DNA from: a virus
Length of the DNA: 38,525 bases
Virus record (IMG/VR): IMGVR_UViG_3300020710_000017
Coordinates: 1 to 38,525 of that record
Strand: one strand, 5' to 3'
Part shown: positions 1 to 5,701 of the stretch, piece after piece
Layout of the letters: each line of letters opens with the position of its first letter
How positions within the stretch are numbered: position 1 is the first letter of the stretch
Translations under genes and position numbers: made by a program
Notes under the pieces: model-generated
What the model saw: only the letters and a program-made list of their open reading frames with translations
Told to the model about the DNA's origin: nothing
Database searches by the model: none

Positions 1-127
1 GAGGGATCTGCTGTCTGCGAGAGGCTTAATCCTGGGAGGCGTTGTTGAGTAATTATAGACCCCCTACGGGGGTAGTTGTCCCTGTGTATACTGTACTGTC
101 TGTAACAGTATGAGCAGGCTATATAAA
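1..127. repeat. Terminal direct repeat, left copy (contig closure)
   Basis: These 127 bases are identical to the last 127 bases of the window. An exact repeat of this length at both contig ends is what a de Bruijn assembler leaves on a circular contig (127 is a common k-mer size). The genome is therefore circular or circularly permuted as assembled, with a unit length of about 38,398 bp. A true packaged terminal repeat is possible but cannot be told apart from the sequence alone. Confidence 0.9.
52..82 (-). promoter_or_regulatory. Candidate leftward (late) promoter with a dyad in the spacer
   Basis: On the minus strand a perfect TATAAT (57-52) follows a GGGACA hexamer (82-77) at 19 bp. The spacer contains the perfect inverted repeat CCCCC-N3-GGGGG (60-72). 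Transcription would start near position 45, run across the contig join through the tRNA-like element, and reach the terminase gene. A 19-bp spacer centred on a dyad is typical of MerR-family activated promoters, but no MerR gene was seen. The dyad might bind another factor or simply form a hairpin. Confidence 0.4.
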
Positions 128-134
128 AGCCTGC
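88..134. promoter_or_regulatory. Overlapping inverted repeats (ATACTGT dyad and AGCAGGCT hairpin)
   Basis: ATACTGT at 88-94 is mirrored by ACAGTAT at 105-111. Directly after it, GCAGGCT and AGCCTGC flank the short AT-rich loop ATATAAA (114-134). TACTGT-type half-sites recur across the first 300 bases, which suggests operator sites for a dimeric regulator. No binding protein can be assigned. Confidence 0.4.
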
Positions 135-199
135 GAATAGCAGTTAATAAACTTTCTGCTCTATACTGTATTAATCCGTTCAAACAGTCAGAATGAACA

Positions 200-228
200 C
201 CTTTGCGGAAAGTATTTTTCCGCGAAGG
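200..228. promoter_or_regulatory. Strong hairpin in the control region
   Basis: A 12-bp stem with one G-U pair (200-211 against 217-228) encloses the 5-base loop GTATT. It lies far from any gene end, so it is more likely a regulatory RNA or DNA element, or a replication-origin structure, than a gene terminator. Confidence 0.45.
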
Positions 229-246
229 GTAAATACCTGTACTTTT

Positions 247-272
247 TAGACAGTAGGGCCCAGTACTGTCTA
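247..272. promoter_or_regulatory. Operator-like dyad TAGACAGTA-N8-TACTGTCTA
   Basis: Nine bases (247-255) are perfectly mirrored at 264-272 around the spacer GGGCCCAG. The TACTGT core matches half-sites at 88-110. A spaced perfect dyad of this size is typical of a repressor or activator binding site. The cognate protein is unknown. Confidence 0.45.
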
Positions 273-327
273 GATATCCCTGTATACAGACAGAAGTTTT
301 TAGAGAGAGATACGTTTCAGAAGGTGA

Positions 328-342
328 CTGTCAGTTAATAAC
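328..342 (+). repeat. CTGTCAGTTAATAAC motif
   Basis: One of a small dispersed family: CTGTCAGTTAATAAC here, CTGTCAGTTAAT at 455-466, CAGTTAATAAAC at 141-152, and the diverged CTGTCAAGTAATAAAC at 13,725-13,740 in the convergent intergenic region. The copies occur only in intergenic DNA. They may be promoter elements or protein-binding sites; the spacing is irregular, so classic origin iterons are less likely. Confidence 0.35.
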
Positions 343-389
343 CACCCGGTCAAGTGGTGGGCTGTACTGCCTGGCTGGTATGACTGTGT

Positions 390-443
390 GTCTCTGTTGT
401 CCCACAGTCTGCACCGTGTGCAGCCGTGGGCCACAGCAGAGAC
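390..443 (+). ncRNA. Long imperfect hairpin, possible structured RNA or terminator
   Basis: A 54-base segment folds into a long interrupted stem: GTCTCTG pairs with CAGAGAC, CCCAC with GTGGG, and an apical CTGCA with TGCAG. It is followed by GTATTTTCG, a short T-run, so on the plus strand it could end a short leader RNA. No homology to a named RNA family was recognised. Confidence 0.4.
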
Positions 444-797
444 GTATTTTCGCCCTGTCAGTTAATTGGCAGTTTACCTTGGCTCAGTGGTTAGTTCAAA
501 CGGGCATTCAAGCATGTGACGGTGACCAACCACTGACCTTTGGGTACGGCCAGCCGTGGTTCACCAGGCGCCAGGGCAGAGCCCTGTCCCCTTCGAGTAT
601 CCGTACCGTCGCGCTCGGTCTTGCCCTCGCTCTGGGCTGGCCTGCTCTGCGTACTGTTCTCGGCTAGTCAGTTGGCTCGGCTCTCGGAACGACCCGAGGC
701 TCGGTGTTCGAACTGCCATGGGGCACGGACGCGCATGGGCCCACTTCTCCGTGAGTCCAGCCTTCTCTCCAGTCCAGGCTGAGCTAGCAAAACCTGC

Positions 798-838
798 CCC
801 TGGTGAACGCGCTCGCGTGGGCACATTTTTGTTAGAGC
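798..838 (+). terminator. Candidate intrinsic terminator inside the leader
   Basis: TGCCC (about 799) pairs with GGGCA (about 827), and the inner ACGCG pairs with CGCGT over a 2-base loop, with a 7-base bulge on the left side. The structure is followed by CATTTTTG. This fits an intrinsic terminator or attenuator on the plus strand, about 200 bases before the first gene, and implies that a short non-coding transcript may be made from the GC-rich stretch. Confidence 0.4.
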
Positions 839-918
839 CCTATCTGAGTTATCTGCATGCGCGGAGCAGAGCAGACAGTCTGCCACAAACACCCCACCCC
901 AACAGGGTAAATGTACGC

Positions 919-995
919 CGCGCCAAAAGCGGGCGCGTCGCCCTGTCGGGGCGAGGCCCCGTTCGCGGCAAAGCGACTGCTGCTCGCACCGAGCA
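919..995 (+). promoter_or_regulatory. Run of three GC hairpins in the 5' leader of the first early gene
   Basis: Three perfect hairpins follow one another: CGCGCC/GGCGCG (919-937), CGGGGC-GAG-GCCCCG (947-961) and TGCTCG-CAC-CGAGCA (981-995). The last ends 26 bases before the ATG at 1,022, just upstream of an AGGA ribosome site. They may control translation or stability of the early mRNA; no known riboswitch was recognised. Confidence 0.4.
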
Positions 996-1021
996 ATTGA
1001 TAACTACAGATAGGAACAAAA

Positions 1022-1408
1022 ATGTCCAACCACGCAATCACATTCACTGGCGCAGAACTTGCTTCACTCAGCATCCGGACCTCCAAGAAGGGGACTCTCT
1101 ACGCGAGTGGGCTCATTCACCTCCGTGATGAGAATGGCAAGTTCGAAGCCTCGCTCTCGTTTCGATCCTTCGATGCAGTCGCTGAACTGACGTCGCTCGA
1201 GAAACAGTACTTTGCAGAGCAGGCTGCGCAGCCAGAGACTTCAGGCGGCGACCTTCACTTCGACGGTGAAAGCACGGATACTCGGGAGCTCCAGGTAGCT
1301 AAAGCACCTGGTCGCCCCAAGGTGAACATCACTGGCTGGCTTCGTACCTCCAAAGGTACAGATGGCAAGTGGTCAACCGTGTTCATGGTGAATACCCTGA
1401 GCGTTTGA
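1022..1408 (+). CDS. Small early protein, possibly OB-fold/ssDNA-binding-like
   Basis: First gene of the early block, 128 residues, with an ATG six bases after AGGA. The sequence is a short beta-rich protein with alternating hydrophobic strands (ITFTGAEL near the N-terminus, VNITGWLRTSKG near residue 100) separated by an acidic, flexible centre. The pattern of an SxRTSKKGT turn followed by a strand, repeated near the C-terminus, recalls OB-fold nucleic-acid-binding proteins, but no diagnostic motif is visible. The role is unproven; a single-strand DNA-binding or recombination accessory function is a guess from fold-like features and early position. Confidence 0.8.
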   Translation: MSNHAITFTGAELASLSIRTSKKGTLYASGLIHLRDENGKFEASLSFRSFDAVAELTSLEKQYFAEQAAQPETSGGDLHFDGESTDTRELQVAKAPGRPKVNITGWLRTSKGTDGKWSTVFMVNTLSV

Positions 1409-1562
1409 TTAATCCCACCTGAGCAAGTGGTTAAACTGCTCATCTTTATTGGTTGTGCTAGATGTGTTGGTGAAGCCAGCACGTCTATCAGAGTCAATGA
1501 TGGTTGGCTCAGCGATAGAGTTATCGCCCCAGGATGTTGGGTTCTTGAAAGGAGATAGCAAG

Positions 1563-1787
1563 ATGAAAGCAAAGTGTGGTAAGTGCGATGTGCAGTTCGA
1601 GTCCTCTTGGGATGGGGCATCCTGGCAGGAGCTCTGCGGGGTCTGCACTCCAGCTCCGAGCCCCGATGGCCACTGTTGCAAATGCGGTGGCACTTGGCAA
1701 GCCCAGTGGGAACGCACAGCCAAGAATTGGGTGTGCGCGGGTTGCTACAACGAGTTTGCAATCCAGGAAGGGTGGGAGGCGCAATGA
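1563..1787 (+). CDS. Small multi-cysteine zinc-binding protein
   Basis: A 74-residue protein whose start is fixed by AAAGGAG eight bases upstream; the longer open frame upstream has no ribosome site. It carries CxxC pairs at residues 5/8, 25/28, 38-41 (CCKC) and 58/61, an arrangement that could bind two zinc ions in tandem zinc-ribbon-like units. No enzyme motif is present. Its stop codon overlaps the next start (ATGA), so the two are probably translationally coupled. Family not recognised; DNA, RNA or protein binding is inferred only from the cysteines. Confidence 0.75.
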   Translation: MKAKCGKCDVQFESSWDGASWQELCGVCTPAPSPDGHCCKCGGTWQAQWERTAKNWVCAGCYNEFAIQEGWEAQ

Positions 1788-2038
1788 AAGTGTATAAAAA
1801 AGGTAGCGCGCCTGCCTCAGCCATCTATGTGGGCAGAGGCAGTGCGTGGGGAAATCCCTTTGTGATTGGCACGCATGGGGATAGAGATGAAGTAATTGCC
1901 AAGTTCTATGTGTATGCTCTCCAGCGCCTTGAGCGCGAGCCTGAGTGGTTGGAACCGCTCCGTGAGGCTGATGGTTTGGTTTGCTTCTGCGCACCGCTTA
2001 AGTGTCATGGTGATGTAATCGCTAGCCTGCTCAAGTAA
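1784..2038 (+). CDS. DUF4326-family protein
   Basis: An 84-residue protein that matches the conserved pattern of DUF4326: YVGRGSAWGNPF at residues 15-26 and CFCAPLKCHGD near the C-terminus (C67, C69, C74, H75). The family is common in phages and plasmids; its biochemical role is not established. The start overlaps the preceding gene by four bases (ATGA), indicating coupling with the small zinc protein. The length is normal for the family. Confidence 0.85.
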   Translation: MKVYKKGSAPASAIYVGRGSAWGNPFVIGTHGDRDEVIAKFYVYALQRLEREPEWLEPLREADGLVCFCAPLKCHGDVIASLLK

Positions 2039-2072
2039 TGGATAGATAACGCTGAGTAGTTGATAGTTGAAC

Positions 2073-2098
2073 TGCTAGTTTCTGAGAAGAAACTAGCA
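2073..2098 (+). terminator. Hairpin after the DUF4326 gene
   Basis: TGCTAGTTTC and GAAACTAGCA form a perfect 10-bp stem over the loop TGAGAA, followed by TTTGAATT. It is a plausible intrinsic terminator or attenuator about 35 bases after the stop codon; the T-run is short. Confidence 0.5.
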
Positions 2099-2122
2099 TT
2101 TGAATTATCAAATAGATAGTTC

Positions 2123-2150
2123 AGCCTGCTGATCAAAGTGACAGCAGGCT
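2123..2150 (+). terminator. Second hairpin before the gene at 2,170
   Basis: AGCCTGCTG and CAGCAGGCT form a perfect 9-bp stem with a 10-base loop. There is no T-run; the ribosome site of the next gene follows at once. The arms resemble those of the hairpin at 114-134 (AGCAGGCT). It may be an mRNA-stabilising or translation-control element. Confidence 0.4.
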
Positions 2151-2169
2151 TCACAGAAGGAGAAGGAAC

Positions 2170-2601
2170 ATGTCACAAGCAAACGCATTTCATGCAGGTT
2201 CTGCATCCAATGGTATCAACGAATACACTTGGGAAGAGTACGAAAAAGCTATGCTTCATCTGATTGAATTGGAAGATGAAGAAGAGATTGAGGTTGTCGC
2301 TTATGCCAATGCCATGGCGTATTGGGACAATGAGCATCCAGATGCGGTAGCAGATGGTGCTAATGTAGTGTATATGTGTGAGCGTGTTGAGTCAGGACAT
2401 GACTGGGTGTCCAGTCAGACGCGCAAGAAAGATGGTAGTATCAGGGAAGAGTTTACTGAGCCAGTAGTTCATCTGGAAGATAGGTATATGGCTGACCCTG
2501 AGTTAGAGATTGGTCCGCGTGAAGCAGTATGTAACTGGTGCAACATGGTTTACAATGCTGCTAACAATGCATGTCTAGATTGTGTAGAATCTTCTAAGTA
2601 A
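2170..2601 (+). CDS. Acidic hypothetical protein with C-terminal zinc-ribbon-like cysteines
   Basis: A 143-residue, strongly acidic protein with an ATG preceded by AGAAGGAGAAGGAAC. The N-terminal half is helical and rich in Glu (LIELEDEEEIE near residue 35). The C-terminus has CNWC and CLDC pairs (about residues 122-139) spaced like a small zinc ribbon. It stands alone between hairpins on both sides. No family was recognised. An acidic protein with a zinc knuckle may bind a host protein; this is inference. Confidence 0.75.
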   Translation: MSQANAFHAGSASNGINEYTWEEYEKAMLHLIELEDEEEIEVVAYANAMAYWDNEHPDAVADGANVVYMCERVESGHDWVSSQTRKKDGSIREEFTEPVVHLEDRYMADPELEIGPREAVCNWCNMVYNAANNACLDCVESSK

Positions 2602-2613
2602 TTATGTGTTACA

Positions 2614-2648
2614 GTGACCGCCCCTGTCAATCGCCAGGGGGCGGTCAC
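2614..2648 (+). promoter_or_regulatory. Strong GC hairpin upstream of the SSB-like gene
   Basis: GTGACCG plus CCCCTG pairs with CAGGGG plus CGGTCAC (one bulged G), giving about 13 bp of mostly GC stem. There is no T-run after it, so it is not a typical intrinsic terminator. It covers an alternative GTG codon at 2,614, which argues that translation of the next gene starts at the downstream ATG (2,686). Confidence 0.55.
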
Positions 2649-2685
2649 CAGCATAGACCAAACAACTAAGAGAATGGAAAGTAAG

Positions 2686-2994
2686 ATGAATCAAGTAACA
2701 CTAAGTGGTCGCATTAAGAATGTTAAGATAGTAGGCAAGACAGGTACTGTAGTAACTGGTAACTTGTCGCAGTATATTGTAAATGAGTATGGTCGTGAGA
2801 AGTGTATTGCGACTATGCCTTTGGTGTTCTTTAATAATGGTGAAGCAGCATTGAACTTAGTAGCTGGTACTGAAGTAACAGTTATTGGTGAGATTAATAC
2901 ACGCTTTGATTCCCGTCCAGGAATTGATAATGCAGAACGTTCGAAGCCTTATACTCAGATTAAGGTAAACAAGTTGGAGCTGGTTGGACAGTAA
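2686..2994 (+). CDS. Putative single-stranded DNA-binding protein (OB fold)
   Basis: A 102-residue beta-rich protein. The ATG at 2,686 follows GGAAAG at four bases; the longer GTG-initiated frame begins inside a hairpin and is rejected. The order of strands matches a small OB-fold SSB: an opening VTLSGRIKNVKIVG strand pair, a central IATMPLVFFN strand, then GTEVTVIGEINTRF and a closing IKVNKLELVG strand. It lacks the acidic C-terminal tip of bacterial SSB. Position in the early block fits a role in replication or recombination. Family assignment rests on fold pattern only. Confidence 0.65.
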   Translation: MNQVTLSGRIKNVKIVGKTGTVVTGNLSQYIVNEYGREKCIATMPLVFFNNGEAALNLVAGTEVTVIGEINTRFDSRPGIDNAERSKPYTQIKVNKLELVGQ

Positions 2995-3002
2995 CAACAG
3001 AG

Positions 3003-3040
3003 AAAGGAAAGTCAGGGGTATCCGCTCCTGACTTTCCTTT
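3003..3040 (+). terminator. Strong hairpin after the SSB-like gene
   Basis: AAAGGAAAGTCAGG and CCTGACTTTCCTTT form a perfect 14-bp stem with a 10-base loop, nine bases after the stop codon at 2,994. The descending arm ends in CCTTT, which could act as a weak T-tract. A partial terminator or 3' mRNA protector is likely, since same-strand genes continue downstream. Confidence 0.55.
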
Positions 3041-3091
3041 AGTTGGTTGATCAATTAATGATAGATGTCTCAGCGACGAAGGGAATGCATC

Positions 3092-3235
3092 ATGTATATT
3101 TATATCAGCATTAAAGAAACAAACTTAGGATTTGGAATTGTTCTACGTAACTGGAACAAAGCAGTATGGGAACGTCCGTATAAAGGATTTCTACGTGCAT
3201 GCTTTTCAGTATTTGTATTTATTTATGCAGCTTAA
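3092..3235 (+). CDS. Small hypothetical protein with hydrophobic C-terminus
   Basis: A 47-residue frame preceded by GAAGGGA seven bases upstream. The first 35 residues are mixed; the last 15 (LRACFSVFVFIYAA region) are strongly hydrophobic and could form a short membrane anchor. It lies in a run of very small genes. No family was recognised. The good ribosome site is the main support. Confidence 0.5.
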   Translation: MYIYISIKETNLGFGIVLRNWNKAVWERPYKGFLRACFSVFVFIYAA

Positions 3236-3260
3236 TCAACCAAATGAATAGGAGCAAGAC

Positions 3261-3311
3261 ATGGTAACAATTGAGCACACAGTAAAACTAGCAGATACAC
3301 AGGAGGCATGA
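3261..3311 (+). CDS. Possible 16-residue leader peptide
   Basis: A very short frame (MVTIEHTVKLADTQEA) with AGGAGC upstream of its ATG and a stop that overlaps the next start as ATGA. The next gene also has its own AGGAGG inside this frame. It could be a coupling leader or chance. Confidence 0.3.
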   Translation: MVTIEHTVKLADTQEA

Positions 3312-3445
3312 TGATATACAATGGATTGAACTTGCTCATCGACATGGCATTAATTGCAATCGTATCAGTAACAGGCTATGCTTACGGACAGCGCGACGGC
3401 TACCATGAAGGGTGGAAAGATGCGTCGGATCATTACGTGGGTTAG
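3308..3445 (+). CDS. Small membrane protein
   Basis: A 45-residue protein with AGGAGG just upstream and two in-frame ATGs at the start. The N-terminal half is a single hydrophobic segment (about residues 6-24), followed by a soluble tail with GYAYGQRDGYHEGW. A one-helix protein with this kind of GxxxGxxDGxxxG tail is common among small phage membrane proteins of unknown role. It overlaps the start of the transglycosylase gene by 26 bases, so the two may act together at the membrane. Confidence 0.6.
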   Translation: MMIYNGLNLLIDMALIAIVSVTGYAYGQRDGYHEGWKDASDHYVG

Positions 3446-3845
3446 TGTTTACTTCCTAGTATTCTGGAGTGTGCTCATCCCCAAGCATACTCAAGCAGTA
3501 AAGATTATGTACAAGTGCGAAGAGTTAGACACTAACTACTGGACTCCATCATTAGCACAAGCCTATGCTAAACTAATAAGTTCAAGCTATGGATGGAATC
3601 GTAGTGAGTACAAAGCACTAGTTAAACTATGGAATGCAGAATCAAACTGGAATCCACTAGCATATAACAAAGACCCAGACTTGTGGTCACATAGAAATGC
3701 TGGTGGTATTCCTCAGTTGTTAGGTATGAATCCTTTGACAACGCCAGCCCCGCTGCAGATTGAGCGGGGGCTGGCTTACATAAAAGATAGATACACAAAG
3801 CCAAGTATCGCTTGGCATTGGCACCGAGTCCACGGTTGGTACTAA
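3420..3845 (+). CDS. Secreted lysozyme-like lytic transglycosylase
   Basis: A 141-residue protein starting at MRRIITWV, chosen because it gives a classic signal peptide: RR, a hydrophobic core at residues 5-20, and a cleavage-like HTQA at 23-26. The mature part resembles the SLT/lysozyme-like transglycosylases: WNAESNWNP with E74 as the likely catalytic acid, GGIPQL at 95-100, and a C-terminal block PLQIERGLAYIKDRY...AWHWHRVHGWY typical of actinobacterial and actinophage versions. It would cut glycan strands outside the membrane. Unlike the late amidase, it carries its own export signal and lies in the early block, next to the amidoligase. It could be a second lysin or a tool for local wall remodelling. 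Confidence 0.75.
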   Translation: MRRIITWVSVYFLVFWSVLIPKHTQAVKIMYKCEELDTNYWTPSLAQAYAKLISSSYGWNRSEYKALVKLWNAESNWNPLAYNKDPDLWSHRNAGGIPQLLGMNPLTTPAPLQIERGLAYIKDRYTKPSIAWHWHRVHGWY

Positions 3846-3860
3846 GAGAGAGGATGTACA

Positions 3861-5699
3861 ATGAAGACGTTTGATCTCAAAGATTTCAAAGAAAGATTTA
3901 AAGATTACAAGCTAGAGTTTTCAAGGTCCAATAGAATTACTGCAGCATTAACACTAAACCGTGCTTCAGGTTTAACGCAACTTGTATATGATAACGGTGA
4001 TGAGTTAATACTTAACTTTAATGACATCCATAACTATACATATCAAGACAACGGTATTGTTAGAGATGTTCCGTATATATCGTATCTTCCTCAGCACACA
4101 CTAGATACGTTAGCTAGTATTACAATCACACAAAGCAAGATTATAGCTGTAGGTGTATGTGGTTGGATGACATCATACCAAGGCTGTAACAATGTTCGTG
4201 TTCTTTATGATGCTCACATGCATGATACATATGCAGATAGAGATGTAGATTTACCGGGTGTTTGCAGTGAATGTGCAAACGCAATGCTTATCAACTCAAC
4301 ATATCGTACGCCTCCAACGTATGATCAAGATGGTCTACGTGTAATTAATAAGATTATACCTGACAGTATGTTTGAAGAAGTTGAAGCAGACTTAAGTACA
4401 TGTGCTGCTTGTGATACAGATGTCTTAAGTCAAGCAACATTTGATGCAATGCTAACTTACTATGAGATTACTCCTGATAGTAATGTGTATGTTGCTACAC
4501 ATCGTTGGTTGCGCATGCTTGGTACTACTGGTTACGCTGAAGGTATACACAGCAACTTGCATAACATGTGTGCTGTTGCTTGTTACAATTGTGAGCAGAA
4601 GTATAGCAATAAAACTTCCGAAACAGTTGACGTTATTACTAACAATGGTTGGCAGAAAGTTTGCTGCCGTAATTGCGTAGAAGTATTGTGGGGTAGTCGC
4701 GCTGACGACATCGAAGATTTCTGGTGTGAGCATGGCGATCACTATGCTCAGCAGACACAAGATGAGTTTCGTTGGTCTGACTATTGGGACCGAGACATGT
4801 GTAACTATTGTTATGACATGTATGTAGAATGTAACGAATGTGGTTATGAGTACCATCAAGATACTGGTCACGATTGTGAAGATGAGTATGATGATGATGA
4901 TTCAGGTTTAGTTCATAACTATAGTTACAAGCCTAACCCAATCTTCTTTGGTGATAGTAAGTATTACTTTGGTATTGAGCTTGAGGTTGAGTCACGTGCT
5001 AGCCAAAAGTCTGAAGCTGCCGAAACAGTAGTCAATGCATTGAGTGAGCATGTGTATCTTAAGAGTGATGGTTCATTAGCCAATGGCTTTGAGATCGTTA
5101 CTCATCCGCATTCACTTGATTCATTCCATGAGTTAGAATGGGGTTGGCTTGACACAATCAAGAGTCAAGGTATGCGCTCCTGGAATACCGACTCATGTGG
5201 TTTGCATGTGCATGTAAGTCGTTCTGCCTTTGGTCCGGAAGGTTATCAAACCAACAGTAATGCAATGAAGTATCTGCATGAAGCACACCTTATTCGCTTT
5301 AACAAGTTCATCTATGACAACCAGATTCAAGTAGAAATTTTGGCTGGTCGTAAGAACAATAACTATGCTAGCTTTAGCGACAAGGGTAGAGTCATCCCTA
5401 AAGTTAAGCTTAATAGGCAGAGCAGTGGTCGTTACTCTGCAGTCAATCTCGAGAACCGCACAACTGTAGAGTTGCGCATGTTCAAAGGCTCGCTTCGTAA
5501 GGAGCGAGTACTCAGTGCAGTTGAGTTTACTCATGCAGTTGTAGAGTATACTCGCAATCTAAAAGTCCAAGCAAGCAAGCGTCCATTTGCTTGGAGTCGG
5601 TTCACTACCTATGTAACAAACAATGAAGAGCTATACCCAAACCTATTTACGATCATGTCCGAATCATTTGATCGTAGAGAAAACCGAGAGGATAACTAA
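3861..5699 (+). CDS. Amidoligase-family protein with cysteine-rich N-terminal region
   Basis: A 612-residue protein. The C-terminal part (about 368-560) matches the glutamine-synthetase-like amidoligase family: FGIELEVE (370-377), KSDGSL (401-406), EIVTHPHS (411-418), CGLHVHVS (446-453), and AVNL...TTVELRMFKGS (about 527-544), which supply the metal- and ATP-binding acidic and His residues of that fold. Such enzymes form amide bonds between a carboxylate and an amine. Residues 100-330 contain many CxxC pairs (CSEC 135, CAAC 181, CYNC 241, CNYC 314, CNEC 324), probably several zinc-ribbon modules, unusual beside this domain. The next gene is a glutamine amidotransferase two bases downstream, the expected ammonia source. 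The substrate is unknown; peptides of the host wall or a protein tail are candidates. Confidence 0.8.
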   Translation: MKTFDLKDFKERFKDYKLEFSRSNRITAALTLNRASGLTQLVYDNGDELILNFNDIHNYTYQDNGIVRDVPYISYLPQHTLDTLASITITQSKIIAVGVCGWMTSYQGCNNVRVLYDAHMHDTYADRDVDLPGVCSECANAMLINSTYRTPPTYDQDGLRVINKIIPDSMFEEVEADLSTCAACDTDVLSQATFDAMLTYYEITPDSNVYVATHRWLRMLGTTGYAEGIHSNLHNMCAVACYNCEQKYSNKTSETVDVITNNGWQKVCCRNCVEVLWGSRADDIEDFWCEHGDHYAQQTQDEFRWSDYWDRDMCNYCYDMYVECNECGYEYHQDTGHDCEDEYDDDDSGLVHNYSYKPNPIFFGDSKYYFGIELEVESRASQKSEAAETVVNALSEHVYLKSDGSLANGFEIVTHPHSLDSFHELEWGWLDTIKSQGMRSWNTDSCGLHVHVSRSAFGPEGYQTNSNAMKYLHEAHLIRFNKFIYDNQIQVEILAGRKNNNYASFSDKGRVIPKVKLNRQSSGRYSAVNLENRTTVELRMFKGSLRKERVLSAVEFTHAVVEYTRNLKVQASKRPFAWSRFTTYVTNNEELYPNLFTIMSESFDRRENREDN

Positions 5700-5701
5700 C
5701 T

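Larger units (their letters stand above)
1..1021. other. Non-coding, hairpin-rich control region between divergent operons
   Basis: There is no convincing protein gene here: the open frames lack ribosome sites, overlap one another on both strands, and encode low-complexity Arg/Ser/Pro-rich sequence. The first 530 bases contain repeated TACTGT/ACAGTA-type dyads and copies of a CTGTCAGTTAAT motif. From about 540 to 1,000 the base composition becomes clearly GC-rich (about two thirds GC in 541-600), unlike the rest of the genome. Inverted repeats occur throughout, for example 200-228, 247-272, 390-443, 484-536, 798-834, 919-937, 947-961 and 981-995. The region likely holds the divergent promoters, and perhaps the replication origin, a packaging signal or structured non-coding RNA. 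Which of these it is cannot be read directly. Confidence 0.75.

Noticed and set aside
1-127. Terminal repeats as prophage attachment sites
   Set aside because: The repeats lie at contig ends at an assembly k-mer length, there is no flanking host DNA, and no integrase gene is visible.
541-606. Possible tRNA bounded by GGTACGG and CCGTACC
   Set aside because: The outer 7-bp stem is perfect, but the inner arms fail: the middle hairpin has a five-base loop without T33, and the T-arm does not pair. It may still be a structural element.
645-760. Possible tRNA near TTCGAAC at 708
   Set aside because: A D-arm-like CAGTTGGCT and a T-loop-like GTTCGAAC occur, but the T-stem does not pair and no consistent anticodon arm or acceptor stem could be formed.
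556-1128. 190-residue open frame in the control region
   Set aside because: It overlaps the supported start at 1,022, has no ribosome site, shows Arg/Ser/Pro-rich low-complexity sequence, and competes with frames on both strands in a GC-rich stretch where stops are rare.
1421-1441. GAGCA/TGCTC hairpin after the first gene
   Set aside because: Only five base pairs with a long loop; too weak to call a terminator.
2614-2685. GTG-initiated extension of the SSB-like protein
   Set aside because: The extra codons lie in a strong hairpin, have no ribosome site, and do not resemble the start of an OB fold.
4452-4871. 139-residue minus-strand frame within the amidoligase gene
   Set aside because: It is antisense to a well-supported gene, with a hydrophobic composition produced by complementing Asp/Asn/Tyr codons.
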